A program made the position numbers and the translations under genes. The notes beneath the pieces were generated by a model. It saw nothing but the letters and a program-made list of their open reading frames with translations. It had not been told where the DNA came from and searched no databases. This document shows positions 51,875 to 61,250 of a stretch of DNA of 64,000 nt, in pieces; position 1 is the first letter of the stretch; every line of letters begins with the position of its first letter. The stretch spans positions 62,001 to 126,000 of the forward strand of contig DASSKK010000008.1 of NCBI GenBank assembly GCA_035690495.1. Direction: 5' to 3'. Source of the DNA: DASSKK01 sp035690495. Lineage in GTDB: Bacteria; Actinomycetota; Actinomycetes; Propionibacteriales; Nocardioidaceae.

Positions 51875-52437
51875 CGCTCCTCCTCCGTGTCGCGCGACAG
51901 CAGGGGCTGTTCTCCGATGCGGGCCCGCAACGCGGCCAGCGCGCGGCTGCACTGGGACTTCACCGTGCCCGCCGAGATGCCGAGGCAGTGAGCGATCTCG
52001 GCCTCGCTGAGCTCCTCGTAGTAGCGCAGCACCACCACGGCGCGCTGCCGGGAGGGCAGCGTCTGCACGAAGTCCCACAGCGCCGCGCTGACGCCGTCGT
52101 CGGGGCGGTCGGTGACCGGATGAAGGTCCGGAGGCGCGTCGGTGCTCACCTCGCGGCGCTTCCACGCCCGGCGCCACAACGAGTTGTGCTCGTTGACGAG
52201 GATCCGCCGCACGTAGCCGTCGACCAGCTCCCGGCGCTGCACCTTGTCCCAGGACAGGTAGAGCTTGGCCAGCGACGTCTGCACCAGGTCCTCGGCCTCA
52301 TGGCGGTTTCCGGTCAGCAGGTACGCCGTGCGAAGCAGGCTCGGCTGGCGCGCGGACATGTACGCCGCGAACTCCGCGTCTCGGGTCGCCGCCTTGCCGG
52401 TCCCGCTCGCCAACGTCTCCACCCCCTGTTCCACGGC
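51871..52437 (-). CDS. SigE-family ECF RNA polymerase sigma factor
   Basis: A 188-residue sigma factor of the actinobacterial SigE family. Region 2 starts with FAAYMSARQPSLLRTAYLLT, then EDLVQTSLAKLYLSWDKVQR and YVRRILVNEHNSLWRR. Region 4 is LPSRQRAVVVLRYYEELSEAEIA, then GISAGTVKSQCSRALAALR. I placed the start at the GTG 52437, which has AGGTGAG at good spacing. An open frame reaches a TTG at 52476 and other GTGs lie between, so the first 15 residues are uncertain. Coupled to the membrane protein gene. Confidence 0.88.
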   Translation of the reverse strand, partial: AVEQGVETLASGTGKAATRDAEFAAYMSARQPSLLRTAYLLTGNRHEAEDLVQTSLAKLYLSWDKVQRRELVDGYVRRILVNEHNSLWRRAWKRREVSTDAPPDLHPVTDRPDDGVSAALWDFVQTLPSRQRAVVVLRYYEELSEAEIAHCLGISAGTVKSQCSRALAALRARIGEQPLLSRDTEEER

Positions 52438-52527
52438 CACTCTCACCTGCCACCAGCCTCTCGCATCCGCGACCAAGACGCGTCAGCCTCGAGGAGGGTT
52501 GCATCGGTGAGTTGGCAGGATGGGGCG

Positions 52528-53502
52528 ATGCTTGCGGCCGCGTTCTCGATCCTGCTGGTGGTGGTCGGTGCCGCGCTGCTCACCGCGGGCGCGGAGGCGT
52601 TCGCCGAGAACATGTCCGCCGCCGCTGCTCGTCTGGGGGTCAGCGTGCTGGCGCTGGGGCTGCTGCTGGCCGGCGCCGAGCCCGAGGAGGCGATCACCGC
52701 GATGGTCGCCGCCGGGCAGGGGCATCCTGCGCTCGCCGCCGGGGACGTCATCGGGGCGAACCTGGTGGTCCTCACGCTCACGCTCGGCCTGGCCGCGCTT
52801 CTCGGGAGGCTGCCGGTGAGCCGGCGGGTGATGCAGTACGCCGTGGCGGCCGCGCTGGCCGGGGTGCTGGCCCTGGCGCTGATGCTCAACGGCGTGCTCA
52901 GCCGCCCCGAGGGGCTGCTCCTCGTGTTCGTCTACGCCGCCGGAGTGACCTGGGTGTGGCGACGCGAACGCCGGCCGCCGGTGATCGGGGAGCTCGCCGA
53001 GCACGACGAGGAAGCCGGGCGCCGCGGGCACGTCGTACCGGCACGGGGCGGCGAGGCGGCGACCGGACGCGCGGTGTTCCTGGTGATCCTCGGGCTGGTC
53101 GCGATGGTGTTCGGCGGCTATCTGGCGGTGCGCGGCGCGGAAGGGCTGGTCGAGGTGTTCGGGGCCACCGACTCGGTGATCGGGCTGACCGTCCTCGGGC
53201 TGGCGACCAGCGCGGAGATGGTCGCGTTGGTCTGGGCCGCACGCCGCCGAGGGCTGAGCGAGATCGTGCTGGCGGGAGCAATCGGCTCGGTGGCCTACAA
53301 CGCGACCGTGTCGCTCGGCCTCGCCGCACTGGTCGGTCCGCTCGGGCTGGGCATGCACAACGCGGTGCTGAAGGTCGGCGCGCTCACCGCGGTGCTTCCT
53401 CTGGTGGTCCTGCTCGGCCGGCGCGGCAGCCTGCCCCGCTGGCTCGGGGTGCCGCTGGTCGCCGGATACGTCGCGGTGGTGGCCTGGCTGTTCGCCGCCT
53501 AG
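52528..53502 (+). CDS. Sodium/calcium exchanger (CaCA) family protein
   Basis: A 324-residue membrane protein with about 10 TM segments in two inverted halves. The alpha-1 repeat has LLLAGAEPEEAITAMVAAG and DVIGANLVVLTLTLG. The alpha-2 repeat has LGLATSAEMVALVWAARRRG and GAIGSVAYNATVSLGL. These carry the ion-coordinating acidic and small residues. A charged loop (GELAEHDEEAGRRGH) joins the halves. The ion specificity (Na+ or H+ for Ca2+) is not deducible. ATG at 52528; a GTG at 52507 adds seven residues. CAGGAT lies six bases before the ATG. Confidence 0.86.
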   Translation: MLAAAFSILLVVVGAALLTAGAEAFAENMSAAAARLGVSVLALGLLLAGAEPEEAITAMVAAGQGHPALAAGDVIGANLVVLTLTLGLAALLGRLPVSRRVMQYAVAAALAGVLALALMLNGVLSRPEGLLLVFVYAAGVTWVWRRERRPPVIGELAEHDEEAGRRGHVVPARGGEAATGRAVFLVILGLVAMVFGGYLAVRGAEGLVEVFGATDSVIGLTVLGLATSAEMVALVWAARRRGLSEIVLAGAIGSVAYNATVSLGLAALVGPLGLGMHNAVLKVGALTAVLPLVVLLGRRGSLPRWLGVPLVAGYVAVVAWLFAA

Positions 53503-53517
53503 CCCGGAGCGTGCCGC

Positions 53518-53523
53518 TACGTT
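53518..53523 (+). promoter_or_regulatory. Candidate -10 box (TACGTT) ahead of the broken threonine synthase
   Basis: TACGTT lies six bases before the GTG at 53530. The promoter appears intact although the gene is not. Confidence 0.3.
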
Positions 53524-53529
53524 CGGGGG

Positions 53530-54512
<983 letters not shown>

Positions 54513-54649
54513 CTCACTTGGACCGACGCCGACCGCGCTCTCAGCCGCCGAGGGGAGCGGTCAGCTCGACGTTGATGCCGTCGGGGTTCCGTACCCCGCC
54601 CACGTCGGCGCACGCGCTAACTTGGCCCCATCGAGCCGAGGAGGAGTCG
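54513..54649. other. 137-bp gap before mscR
   Basis: It holds the VOC remnant (54541-54603), a TAACTT candidate -10 box (about 54617-54622) and the GAGGAGGAG ribosome binding site of mscR. Nothing else is recognisable. Confidence 0.4.
54541..54603 (-). pseudogene. VOC/glyoxalase family protein, C-terminal remnant
   Basis: On the minus strand this reads VGGVRNPDGINVELTAPLGG followed by a stop at 54541. RNPDGINVEL is the characteristic last strand of VOC proteins, with the metal-ligand Glu. Nothing upstream continues the fold, so only about 20 residues remain. Confidence 0.5.
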
Positions 54650-55735
54650 ATGCAGCAGGTACGCGGCGTGGTGGCGCGGAGCAAGGGCGCTCCTGTGCGG
54701 GTCGAGACGATCAACGTCCCCGACCCCGGGCCGGGGGAGACCGTGGTCGAGGTGCAGGCCTGCGGCGTGTGCCACACGGACCTGCACTACCGCGAGGGCG
54801 GCATCGGCGACGACTTCCCGTTCCTGCTCGGCCACGAGGCGGCCGGCGTGGTCGAGTCGGTGGGGGAAGGCGTCGACGACGTGACGCCCGGCGACTTCGT
54901 GATCCTCAACTGGCGCGCCGTGTGCGGGACGTGCCGGGCGTGCCGGCGCGGACAGCCGTGGTACTGCTTCTCGACGTACAACGCCGAGCAGAGGATGACC
55001 CTCGAGGACGGTACGGCGCTGAGTCCGGCCCTCGGGATCGGCGCGTTCGCGGACAAGACGCTCGTGCACGCCGGGCAGTGCACCAAGGTCGACCCGTCGG
55101 CCCGGGCGGCGGCCGCGGGCCTGCTCGGCTGCGGGGTGATGGCCGGCCTCGGTGCCGCGGTCAACACCGGCAACGTCACCCGCGGCAGCAGCGTGGCCGT
55201 CATCGGCTGCGGCGGCGTCGGTTGCGGGGCCGTCGCCGGATCCGCGCTGGCCGGGGCGGGCACGATCGTCGCAGTCGACATCGACGACACCAAGTTGCGG
55301 TGGGCGCAGGACCTGGGCGCCACCCGGACCGTGAACGCGCGAGAGTTCGACCCGGTCGAGGCGATTCGCGCCGCGACCGGCGGCTTCGGGGCCGATGTGG
55401 TGATCGACGCGGTCGGCACACCGGAGACGTGGAAGCAGGCGTTCTACGCCCGCGACCTGGCCGGGACCGTCGTACTCGTCGGCGTGCCGGCGCCGGACAT
55501 GAAGATCCCGGACCTGCCGCTGATCGACGTGTTCGGTCGCGGGGGCGCGCTGAAGTCGAGCTGGTACGGCGACTGCCTGCCGTCGCGCGACTTCCCGATG
55601 CTGGTCGACCTCTACCAGCAGGGTCGGCTCGACCTGGACGCGTTCGTGTCCGAGGAGATCGCGCTGGACGACGTCGAGGCGGCGTTCGAGAAGATGCAGC
55701 ACGGGAAGGTACTGCGTTCGGTGGTGGTCTGGTGA
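54650..55735 (+). CDS. mscR: S-(hydroxymethyl)mycothiol dehydrogenase
   Basis: A 361-residue zinc alcohol dehydrogenase of the class specific to mycothiol-formaldehyde adducts. Catalytic zinc site: ACGVCHTDLHYREGG and GHEAAGVVESVGEGV. Structural zinc: CGTCRACRRGQPWYC. NAD fold: VAVIGCGGVGCGAVAGSALAGA. It oxidises S-hydroxymethyl-mycothiol to the S-formyl thioester with NAD+. Length matches the family exactly. ATG at 54650 with GAGGAGGAG upstream. The stop overlaps the MBL gene (GTGA, 55732-55735), the usual pair. Confidence 0.94.
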   Translation: MQQVRGVVARSKGAPVRVETINVPDPGPGETVVEVQACGVCHTDLHYREGGIGDDFPFLLGHEAAGVVESVGEGVDDVTPGDFVILNWRAVCGTCRACRRGQPWYCFSTYNAEQRMTLEDGTALSPALGIGAFADKTLVHAGQCTKVDPSARAAAAGLLGCGVMAGLGAAVNTGNVTRGSSVAVIGCGGVGCGAVAGSALAGAGTIVAVDIDDTKLRWAQDLGATRTVNAREFDPVEAIRAATGGFGADVVIDAVGTPETWKQAFYARDLAGTVVLVGVPAPDMKIPDLPLIDVFGRGGALKSSWYGDCLPSRDFPMLVDLYQQGRLDLDAFVSEEIALDDVEAAFEKMQHGKVLRSVVVW

Positions 55736-56391
55736 GTGCGCACGTCGACCATGCGGTCACCTCGGGAACGTTCACGCTCGACGGTGCCACGTTCGACGTC
55801 GACAACAACGTGTGGGTCCTCGGCGACGCCAGCGAGTGCCTGGTCATCGACGCGCCGCACGACGTGGACGCCATCCTCGAGGTGATCGGCATGAGGCGCG
55901 TGGTCGCGATCGTGTGCACCCACGCACACGACGACCACGTCAGGGTCGCTCCGGCGCTTCGCGACCGCGTGGACGCGCCGATCCTGCTGCACCCCGACGA
56001 CTGGCCGCTGTGGGAGCTCATCCACCCGGACCGCACGTGGGACGCCGACCTCGATGACGGGGACCGCATCGACGTCGCCGGGATCTCCGTGCGCGTCCTG
56101 CACACTCCCGGCCACGCCCCGGGCGCGGTGTGCCTGTGGGCCGAGGAGCTCGGCTGCGTGTTCACCGGAGACACGCTGTTCTCGGGCGGACCCGGCGCCA
56201 CCGGTCGCTCCTTCAGCGACTACGAGACGCTGGTCGACTCCATCCAGCGGCGGCTCTTCGTCCTGCCCGAGCAGACTGTCGTGCACCCCGGTCACGGGGA
56301 CGACACCACGATCGCCGCCGAGGGCGGGGATGGCGGGGGACGGCACAGCGGGGTGTCGAACGGCGGCAGGGCGGGTAAGCATCGGGCGTGA
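55732..56391 (+). CDS. MBL-fold hydrolase linked to mycothiol-dependent formaldehyde detoxification
   Basis: A 219-residue metallo-beta-lactamase-fold hydrolase. Zinc-binding motif CTHAHDDHVR (about 61-70), then HTPGHAPGAVCLW, FTGDTLFSGGPGA and VHPGHGDDT. It usually follows mscR in mycothiol-producing actinobacteria and probably hydrolyses the S-formylmycothiol thioester or a related product. The last 20 residues are Gly-rich and differ from the family. GTG starts both this gene and the next, each in a 4-bp overlap (55732 and 56388). Confidence 0.9.
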   Translation: MSAHVDHAVTSGTFTLDGATFDVDNNVWVLGDASECLVIDAPHDVDAILEVIGMRRVVAIVCTHAHDDHVRVAPALRDRVDAPILLHPDDWPLWELIHPDRTWDADLDDGDRIDVAGISVRVLHTPGHAPGAVCLWAEELGCVFTGDTLFSGGPGATGRSFSDYETLVDSIQRRLFVLPEQTVVHPGHGDDTTIAAEGGDGGGRHSGVSNGGRAGKHRA

Positions 56392-58745
56392 TCGCGACCT
56401 ACCGGCTCCAGCTGCACGCAGGCTTCACGTTCGCCGATGCCGAAGCGGTGGTCCCCTACCTGCGCGACCTCGGGGTCACCCATCTCTACCTCTCGCCGAT
56501 CCTGACCGCGGTCCCCGGCTCGCTGCACGGGTACGACGTACTCGACCACACCCGGATCAGCGAGGCGCTCGGCGGGCACGCCGGCTTCGAGTCCCTGGCC
56601 GGCACCGCCCGCAGCAACGGGCTGGGACTCGTCGTCGACGTGGTGCCCAACCACATGGCGCTCGTGCCTCCGGAGCACGCCAACGCGCCGGCCTGGGAGC
56701 TGCTCCGCAACGGCCGCGAGTCCGCGACGGCGTCCTGGTTCGACGTGGACTGGGACCTGCTGGGCGCGCGCATCGGGCTGCCGGTGCTGGGCGAGCCCCT
56801 GGAGGAGGCGATCTCCTCCGGGCAGCTGCGGCTCGACGAGTATGCCGGCGAGGCGGTCGTCCGCTACCACGACCACGTGTTCCCGGTCGCGCCCGGCACG
56901 CAGGGCGACGATGTGGCGGAGGTGCTCTCCCGGCAGCACTACGTGCTGGCCTTCTGGCGCGAGCGCGACGACGTGCTCAACTATCGCCGGTTCTTCGATG
57001 TCGACTCGTTGATCGCGGTGCGTGTCGAGGCCGAAGAGGTGTTCGAGGCCACCCACGCGGTGCTGCTCGACCTCAACCAACAGGGTCTGGTGGAGGGCTT
57101 CCGGATCGACCACGTGGACGGACTCGCCGATCCCGCCGGCTACGTCGCCCGGCTGCGCGAACGGGTCCGCCCGGGCACCGCCATCTGGGTGGAGAAGATC
57201 CTCGAGCCGGGCGAGCGGCTGCCGGGGGGCTGGCCGGTCGAGGGCAGCACCGGCTACGACGCCGGACGTGCGATCACCGCCGCCCTGCTCGACCCGGCGT
57301 CGGCGCCCGCCCTGTCCGAGGTGTGGGAGCAGACCGGGGAGCCGGACTTCGACGCGACCGTGCACGCGTCCAAGACCCAGGTGTACGGCGGGATGCTCAC
57401 CCCCGAGCGGCGCAGGCTGGAACGTGTCGCCGCCCGTGCCCTGCCGGACGCCGACCCCGACCGGCTCGCGGAGGCGTTGTCGGCTCTGGTCATCGCCATG
57501 CGGGTCTACCGGACCTACGTGCGGCCGGGCACACCTGCGACCCCCGAGACGACGACCGTGCTGGCTGCCGCAGGAGAGTCGGCGGCGGTGAAACACCCAG
57601 AGCTGAAGGACGAGCTCGGCTGGCTGGTCGAGCTGGCAATGGCCGAGCGGCCGGGCAGCGAGGCGGCGCTGGAGTTCGCGGTCCGGTTCGGGCAGACCTG
57701 CGATCCGGTGACGGCCAAGGGAGTCGAGGACACCGCCTACTACCGCTGGCACCGGATGGACGCGCTCAACGAGGTGGGCGGCGACCCGCTGCTGCTCGAT
57801 CACGCCGCGCCCGAGCTGCTGCACGAGTGGGCCGCCGAGCAGCAGCGGGAGCGACCGCTGTCGATGACCGGCCTGTCGACGCACGACAGCAAGCGCAGCG
57901 AGGACGTGCGGGCCCGGCTGATCGCGCTCGCCGGGGACGCCGAGTCGTGGGTGCGCTGTGCGGAGGCGTTCACCGAGGCTGCGGCCGGGCACGACGTACA
58001 CCCGGCGGACGCGCAGCTGGTCTGGCAGACGATCGCCGGAGCCGGCGACATCGGCTCCGAGCGGCTGACCGGCTACCTGCTCAAGGCGCTGCGGGAGGCC
58101 AAGGAGCGCACGGCGCACGTGAACGGCGACCCGGACTACGAGAGCAGGGTGCTCGAGCTGGCCGCCGAGGCGACCGCCCCCGGCGGGCTCAAGGCGCTGG
58201 TCGACACGGCCGTGGCGCACAACGCCGAGGCGATCCGCGCGGCCGTGCTCGGCCAGAAGCTGCTCGCGCTCACGCTGCCCGGGGTCGCCGACAGCTACCA
58301 GGGCACCGAGGTGGTCAACCTGCGGCTGGTCGACCCCGACAACCGCTGGACCGCGGACTTCGCCACCATGAGGAACAGGCTCGAAGGCCTGGCGGTGCGC
58401 GGCCCGCGCGACCTCGCTGACGAGAAGCTGCTGCTCACCTCCCGGGCGCTGGCGCTGCGCAGGGCGATGCGGGACTCGTTCGGCGAGCACGTCGAGTACC
58501 ACCCAGTCGCGACCGAGACCCGGCATGTCGTGGGGTTCGTGCGCGGCGAGATCGCGGTGCTGGTCACCCGAGCGGTGCAGCGGCTCGAGGCGGCCGGCGG
58601 CTGGGGCGACCTTCGGCTGGCGCTCCCGGAGGGGCTGTGGCGCGACGAGATCACCGAGAACCTGCACGGCGGCGGTGAGAGCCGCTGCGCCGACGTCTTC
58701 GTGGACTACCCGGTCGCCCTGCTCCGGCGCGTGCATCGGTCGTGA
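56388..58745 (+). CDS. treY: Malto-oligosyltrehalose synthase
   Basis: A 785-residue GH13 intramolecular transglucosylase that turns the reducing end of a maltooligosaccharide into a trehalose unit. It opens ATYRLQLHAGFTFADAEAV and has YLRDLGVTHLYLSPIL and VVDVVPNHMA. The nucleophile Asp lies in GFRIDHVDGLADP, the Glu in IWVEKILEPGE, and the C-terminal block is LPGVADSYQGTE. Full length for the family. GTG start at 56388 coupled to the MBL gene. The partner treZ follows with a GTGA overlap; treX, often with them, is not in the window. Confidence 0.95.
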   Translation: MIATYRLQLHAGFTFADAEAVVPYLRDLGVTHLYLSPILTAVPGSLHGYDVLDHTRISEALGGHAGFESLAGTARSNGLGLVVDVVPNHMALVPPEHANAPAWELLRNGRESATASWFDVDWDLLGARIGLPVLGEPLEEAISSGQLRLDEYAGEAVVRYHDHVFPVAPGTQGDDVAEVLSRQHYVLAFWRERDDVLNYRRFFDVDSLIAVRVEAEEVFEATHAVLLDLNQQGLVEGFRIDHVDGLADPAGYVARLRERVRPGTAIWVEKILEPGERLPGGWPVEGSTGYDAGRAITAALLDPASAPALSEVWEQTGEPDFDATVHASKTQVYGGMLTPERRRLERVAARALPDADPDRLAEALSALVIAMRVYRTYVRPGTPATPETTTVLAAAGESAAVKHPELKDELGWLVELAMAERPGSEAALEFAVRFGQTCDPVTAKGVEDTAYYRWHRMDALNEVGGDPLLLDHAAPELLHEWAAEQQRERPLSMTGLSTHDSKRSEDVRARLIALAGDAESWVRCAEAFTEAAAGHDVHPADAQLVWQTIAGAGDIGSERLTGYLLKALREAKERTAHVNGDPDYESRVLELAAEATAPGGLKALVDTAVAHNAEAIRAAVLGQKLLALTLPGVADSYQGTEVVNLRLVDPDNRWTADFATMRNRLEGLAVRGPRDLADEKLLLTSRALALRRAMRDSFGEHVEYHPVATETRHVVGFVRGEIAVLVTRAVQRLEAAGGWGDLRLALPEGLWRDEITENLHGGGESRCADVFVDYPVALLRRVHRS

Positions 58746-60517
58746 CCCGGTTCGCGGTGTGGGCGCCCCGGCCCGCCGGGGTCGAGCTCGTGCTCGACGG
58801 CGAGCGGCTGCCGATGCGCTCCGACGCAGACAGCGGATGGTGGCGCCTGGACGTGGACGTGCCCTCCGGCGGTACGACGTACGCGTTCAGCCTCGACGGC
58901 GGCGAGCCTCGAGCCGACCCGCGAGGGATGCGGCTGCCGGACGGGCTGCACGGCTTCTCGTGCACCTTCGACCCGGGCGAGTTCGGCTGGACCGACGACG
59001 GCTGGTCCGGTCGGCCGCTGGAGGGCAGCGTCGTCTACGAGGCGCACGTCGGCACCTTCACCCCTGGGGGAACCCTCGACTCGGCGGTCGAGAGGCTGGA
59101 CCATCTGGTCGAGCTGGGCGCGGACGTGGTGGAGCTGCTGCCGCTGGCGACTTTCCCCGGCCGGCACAACTGGGGCTACGACGGCGCCGCGCCGTACTCC
59201 GTGCACGAGACCTACGGCGGGCCTGTCGCCCTGCAACGGTTCGTCGACGCCGCCCACGGACGCGGGCTCGCGGTGTGTCTCGACGTGGTCTACAACCACC
59301 TCGGGCCGGACGGGAACTACCTGCCCGAGTTCGGGCCGTACTTCACCGACGTGCACCCCACGCCGTGGGGCAAGGCGGTCAACCTGGACGGGCCGGGCAG
59401 CGACGAGGTACGTGGCTGGGTCCTCGACAACGCCGAGCAGTGGCTTCGCGACTTCCACGTCGACGGGCTGCGGCTCGACGCGGTGCACGCGCTGCACGAC
59501 GAACGGGCGCTGCCGATCCTCGAGGAGATGTCGGCCCGGGTGGACCGGCTGTCCGAGGAGCTCGGCCGGCGGCTGTGGCTGGTCGCCGAGTCCGATCGCA
59601 ACGATCCCGGCACGGTCACTCCGCGCGGCACGCCGGAAGGCCTGGCCGTCGCCGGGTGGGGCGTGCACGCCCAGTGGGCCGACGACATCCACCACGCCTT
59701 GCACGTCGCGCTGACCGGTGAGACGCAGGGCTACTATGCGGACTTCGCGGGCCCCGACGCGCTGGCCAAGGTGATGCGCACGCCGTTCTTCCACGACGGC
59801 ACCTGGTCGTCGTTCCGCGGACGCGCCCACGGCCGCCCGGTGGACGTCTCGTCGCTGCCGGGGTGGAGGTTCGTGGGCTTCCTGCAGGACCACGACCAGG
59901 TCGGCAACCGTGCGGCGGGCGACCGGCTCTCCGCAAGGCTGTCGCCGGGTCGGCTGGCCTGCGGGGCGGCGATCCTGCTCTGCTCGCCGTACACCCCGAT
60001 GCTGTTCATGGGCGAGGAGTGGGGCGCGTCCACGCCGTGGCAGTTCTTCACCGACCACACCGACCCGGAGATCGCCGCGGCCACGGCCGCCGGACGCGTC
60101 GCCGAGTTCGTCGAGCATGGCTGGGACGAGTCGGTGGTGCCCGACCCCCAGGACCCGGCCACCTTCGAGCGCTCCAAGCTGGACTGGTCCGAGCTCGATG
60201 CCCCGCCGCATGCCCGGCTGCTGGAGTTCTACCGCGCGCTGATCGCGCTGCGCCGGGAGCGGAAGGGCCTGCGCGACGCCCGGCTGGAGCTGGCGGACGT
60301 GTCCTGGGACGCCGGTTCTGGCCGGTTCACGATGCAGAGGGGCGAGCACGTGGTGCTGGTCAACCTCGGGCACGAGCGGCTCGCCTTCGACTTCGAGGGC
60401 GAGGTGCTGCTCAGCTGGGACCCGCTCGACCCGGGCGGACCCGGCACGCCCGGCCAGACCGTGCTGCCGCCGGACTCCGCCGCCATCCTCGCCTCCCCGC
60501 CGAGTCGCGCCTTGTGA
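58742..60517 (+). CDS. treZ: Malto-oligosyltrehalose trehalohydrolase
   Basis: A 591-residue GH13 enzyme releasing free trehalose from maltooligosyltrehalose. The N-terminal CBM48-like domain opens RFAVWAPRPAGVELVLDG. Catalytic blocks: CLDVVYNHLGPDGNY, the nucleophile Asp in DGLRLDAVHAL, the acid Glu in LWLVAESDRND, and the third acid in LQDHDQVGNR. With treY it makes trehalose from glycogen or maltodextrin as a stress protectant. GTG start at 58742 in the 4-bp overlap. The last codons and stop lie inside a duplicated 22-bp sequence. Confidence 0.95.
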   Translation: MTRFAVWAPRPAGVELVLDGERLPMRSDADSGWWRLDVDVPSGGTTYAFSLDGGEPRADPRGMRLPDGLHGFSCTFDPGEFGWTDDGWSGRPLEGSVVYEAHVGTFTPGGTLDSAVERLDHLVELGADVVELLPLATFPGRHNWGYDGAAPYSVHETYGGPVALQRFVDAAHGRGLAVCLDVVYNHLGPDGNYLPEFGPYFTDVHPTPWGKAVNLDGPGSDEVRGWVLDNAEQWLRDFHVDGLRLDAVHALHDERALPILEEMSARVDRLSEELGRRLWLVAESDRNDPGTVTPRGTPEGLAVAGWGVHAQWADDIHHALHVALTGETQGYYADFAGPDALAKVMRTPFFHDGTWSSFRGRAHGRPVDVSSLPGWRFVGFLQDHDQVGNRAAGDRLSARLSPGRLACGAAILLCSPYTPMLFMGEEWGASTPWQFFTDHTDPEIAAATAAGRVAEFVEHGWDESVVPDPQDPATFERSKLDWSELDAPPHARLLEFYRALIALRRERKGLRDARLELADVSWDAGSGRFTMQRGEHVVLVNLGHERLAFDFEGEVLLSWDPLDPGGPGTPGQTVLPPDSAAILASPPSRAL

Positions 60518-60540
60518 GCCGCCGAGTCGCGCCTTGTGAG
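60497..60540 (+). repeat. 22-bp perfect tandem duplication at the treZ stop codon
   Basis: 60497-60518 and 60519-60540 are identical (CCGCCGAGTCGCGCCTTGTG plus AG). The first copy contains the treZ stop, so the duplication does not change the protein. A degenerate third copy (CCGAGCCGCGCCTCAG) follows. Confidence 0.9.
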
Positions 60541-60555
60541 GGCCCGAGCCGCGCC

Positions 60556-60740
60556 TCAGTCGTCTGCGGGGAGGGCCCGGCGACGCTCGAGGAGGTGATC
60601 GCGCTCGGCATCGTTGTGGCATGCGGCGATCGCCTCGTCGTACGCCGTCAGCGCCGCGGCCACCTCGCCCCCGCGGGAGAGCAGCTCCGCGCGGACGGCC
60701 GCGACCCGGTGGCTGCAGGAGCGAGCGCGGGGTCGGTCAT
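60556..60740 (-). pseudogene. ECF42-type sigma factor, deleted to its two ends
   Basis: The minus strand begins with an ideal AAGGAGAAGGAC before an ATG at 60740 and reads TDPALAPAAT. A different frame then gives HRVAAVRAELLSRGG, then AALTAYDEAIAACHNDAERD and LLERRRALPADD with a stop at 60556. This second part is the C-terminal TPR tail of the ECF42 (DUF6596) sigma factors, normally about 400 residues. Both sigma regions are missing and the frames do not match. The YCII protein just upstream is the usual partner of this sigma type, which supports the reading. Confidence 0.7.
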
Positions 60741-60757
60741 GTCCTTCTCCTTGCTTC

Positions 60758-61108
60758 TCACTCGGCCAGGCGGCGGAACTCGAGGAGCTCGCCTCGTGCG
60801 GCGAACCGCTCGCACGCTGCGCGCAGGTCGGACTCGTCGTCGGTCTCGACGAGGTAGAAGCCGACGATCTGCTCGGCGGACTCGGTGAACGGGCCGTCGG
60901 TGACGAGGGCCCGTCCCTCCCCATCCGGTCGCATCGATGTCGCCCGTGCCGACGGCTCGAGCGGGCTCGCGACCACGAGCGTGTGCCCGCCGTGAGCCAG
61001 GTCCTGGTGGAACTGCGTGTGCGACTGCATGCCCTTCTCGTGCTCGGACTCGGGCAGCTGCGCCCACTCCGCTTCGGGAGCGGGCAGCAGCACGAGGTAG
61101 CGGCTCAT
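60758..61108 (-). CDS. YCII (DGPF) family protein
   Basis: A 116-residue dimeric alpha/beta-barrel protein. RYLVLLPAPEAEW opens the fold, and VTDGPFTESAEQIVGFYLVE is the DGPF signature, followed by the YCII-like end. These proteins are usually encoded with an ECF42 sigma factor, whose gene here is broken, leaving the YCII protein without its partner. The function is unknown; some YCII relatives are enzymes with a His-Asp pair. ATG at 61108 with AGGAGGACC upstream. Confidence 0.9.
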   Translation of the reverse strand: MSRYLVLLPAPEAEWAQLPESEHEKGMQSHTQFHQDLAHGGHTLVVASPLEPSARATSMRPDGEGRALVTDGPFTESAEQIVGFYLVETDDESDLRAACERFAARGELLEFRRLAE

Positions 61109-61209
61109 CGAGTGGTCCTCCTGGATATGGGTCTGGCCGCGTGTGCGGCCTCACCACGATGACGGATGGGCCCGCTCCGAATCGACAGCGCGAAAAAGAA
61201 ATTCTCCGC

Positions 61210-61241
61210 GGGTCGGCACCTACTTTCGCCCGGGTCGGCAC
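61210..61241 (+). promoter_or_regulatory. Direct repeat GGGTCGGCAC upstream of the NagZ-like gene
   Basis: Two exact 10-bp copies (61210-61219 and 61232-61241) are spaced 22 bp start to start, two helical turns, just before the GTG at 61251. This spacing suits a regulator binding one face of the DNA. Confidence 0.35.
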
Positions 61242-61250
61242 ACTGGGGGG

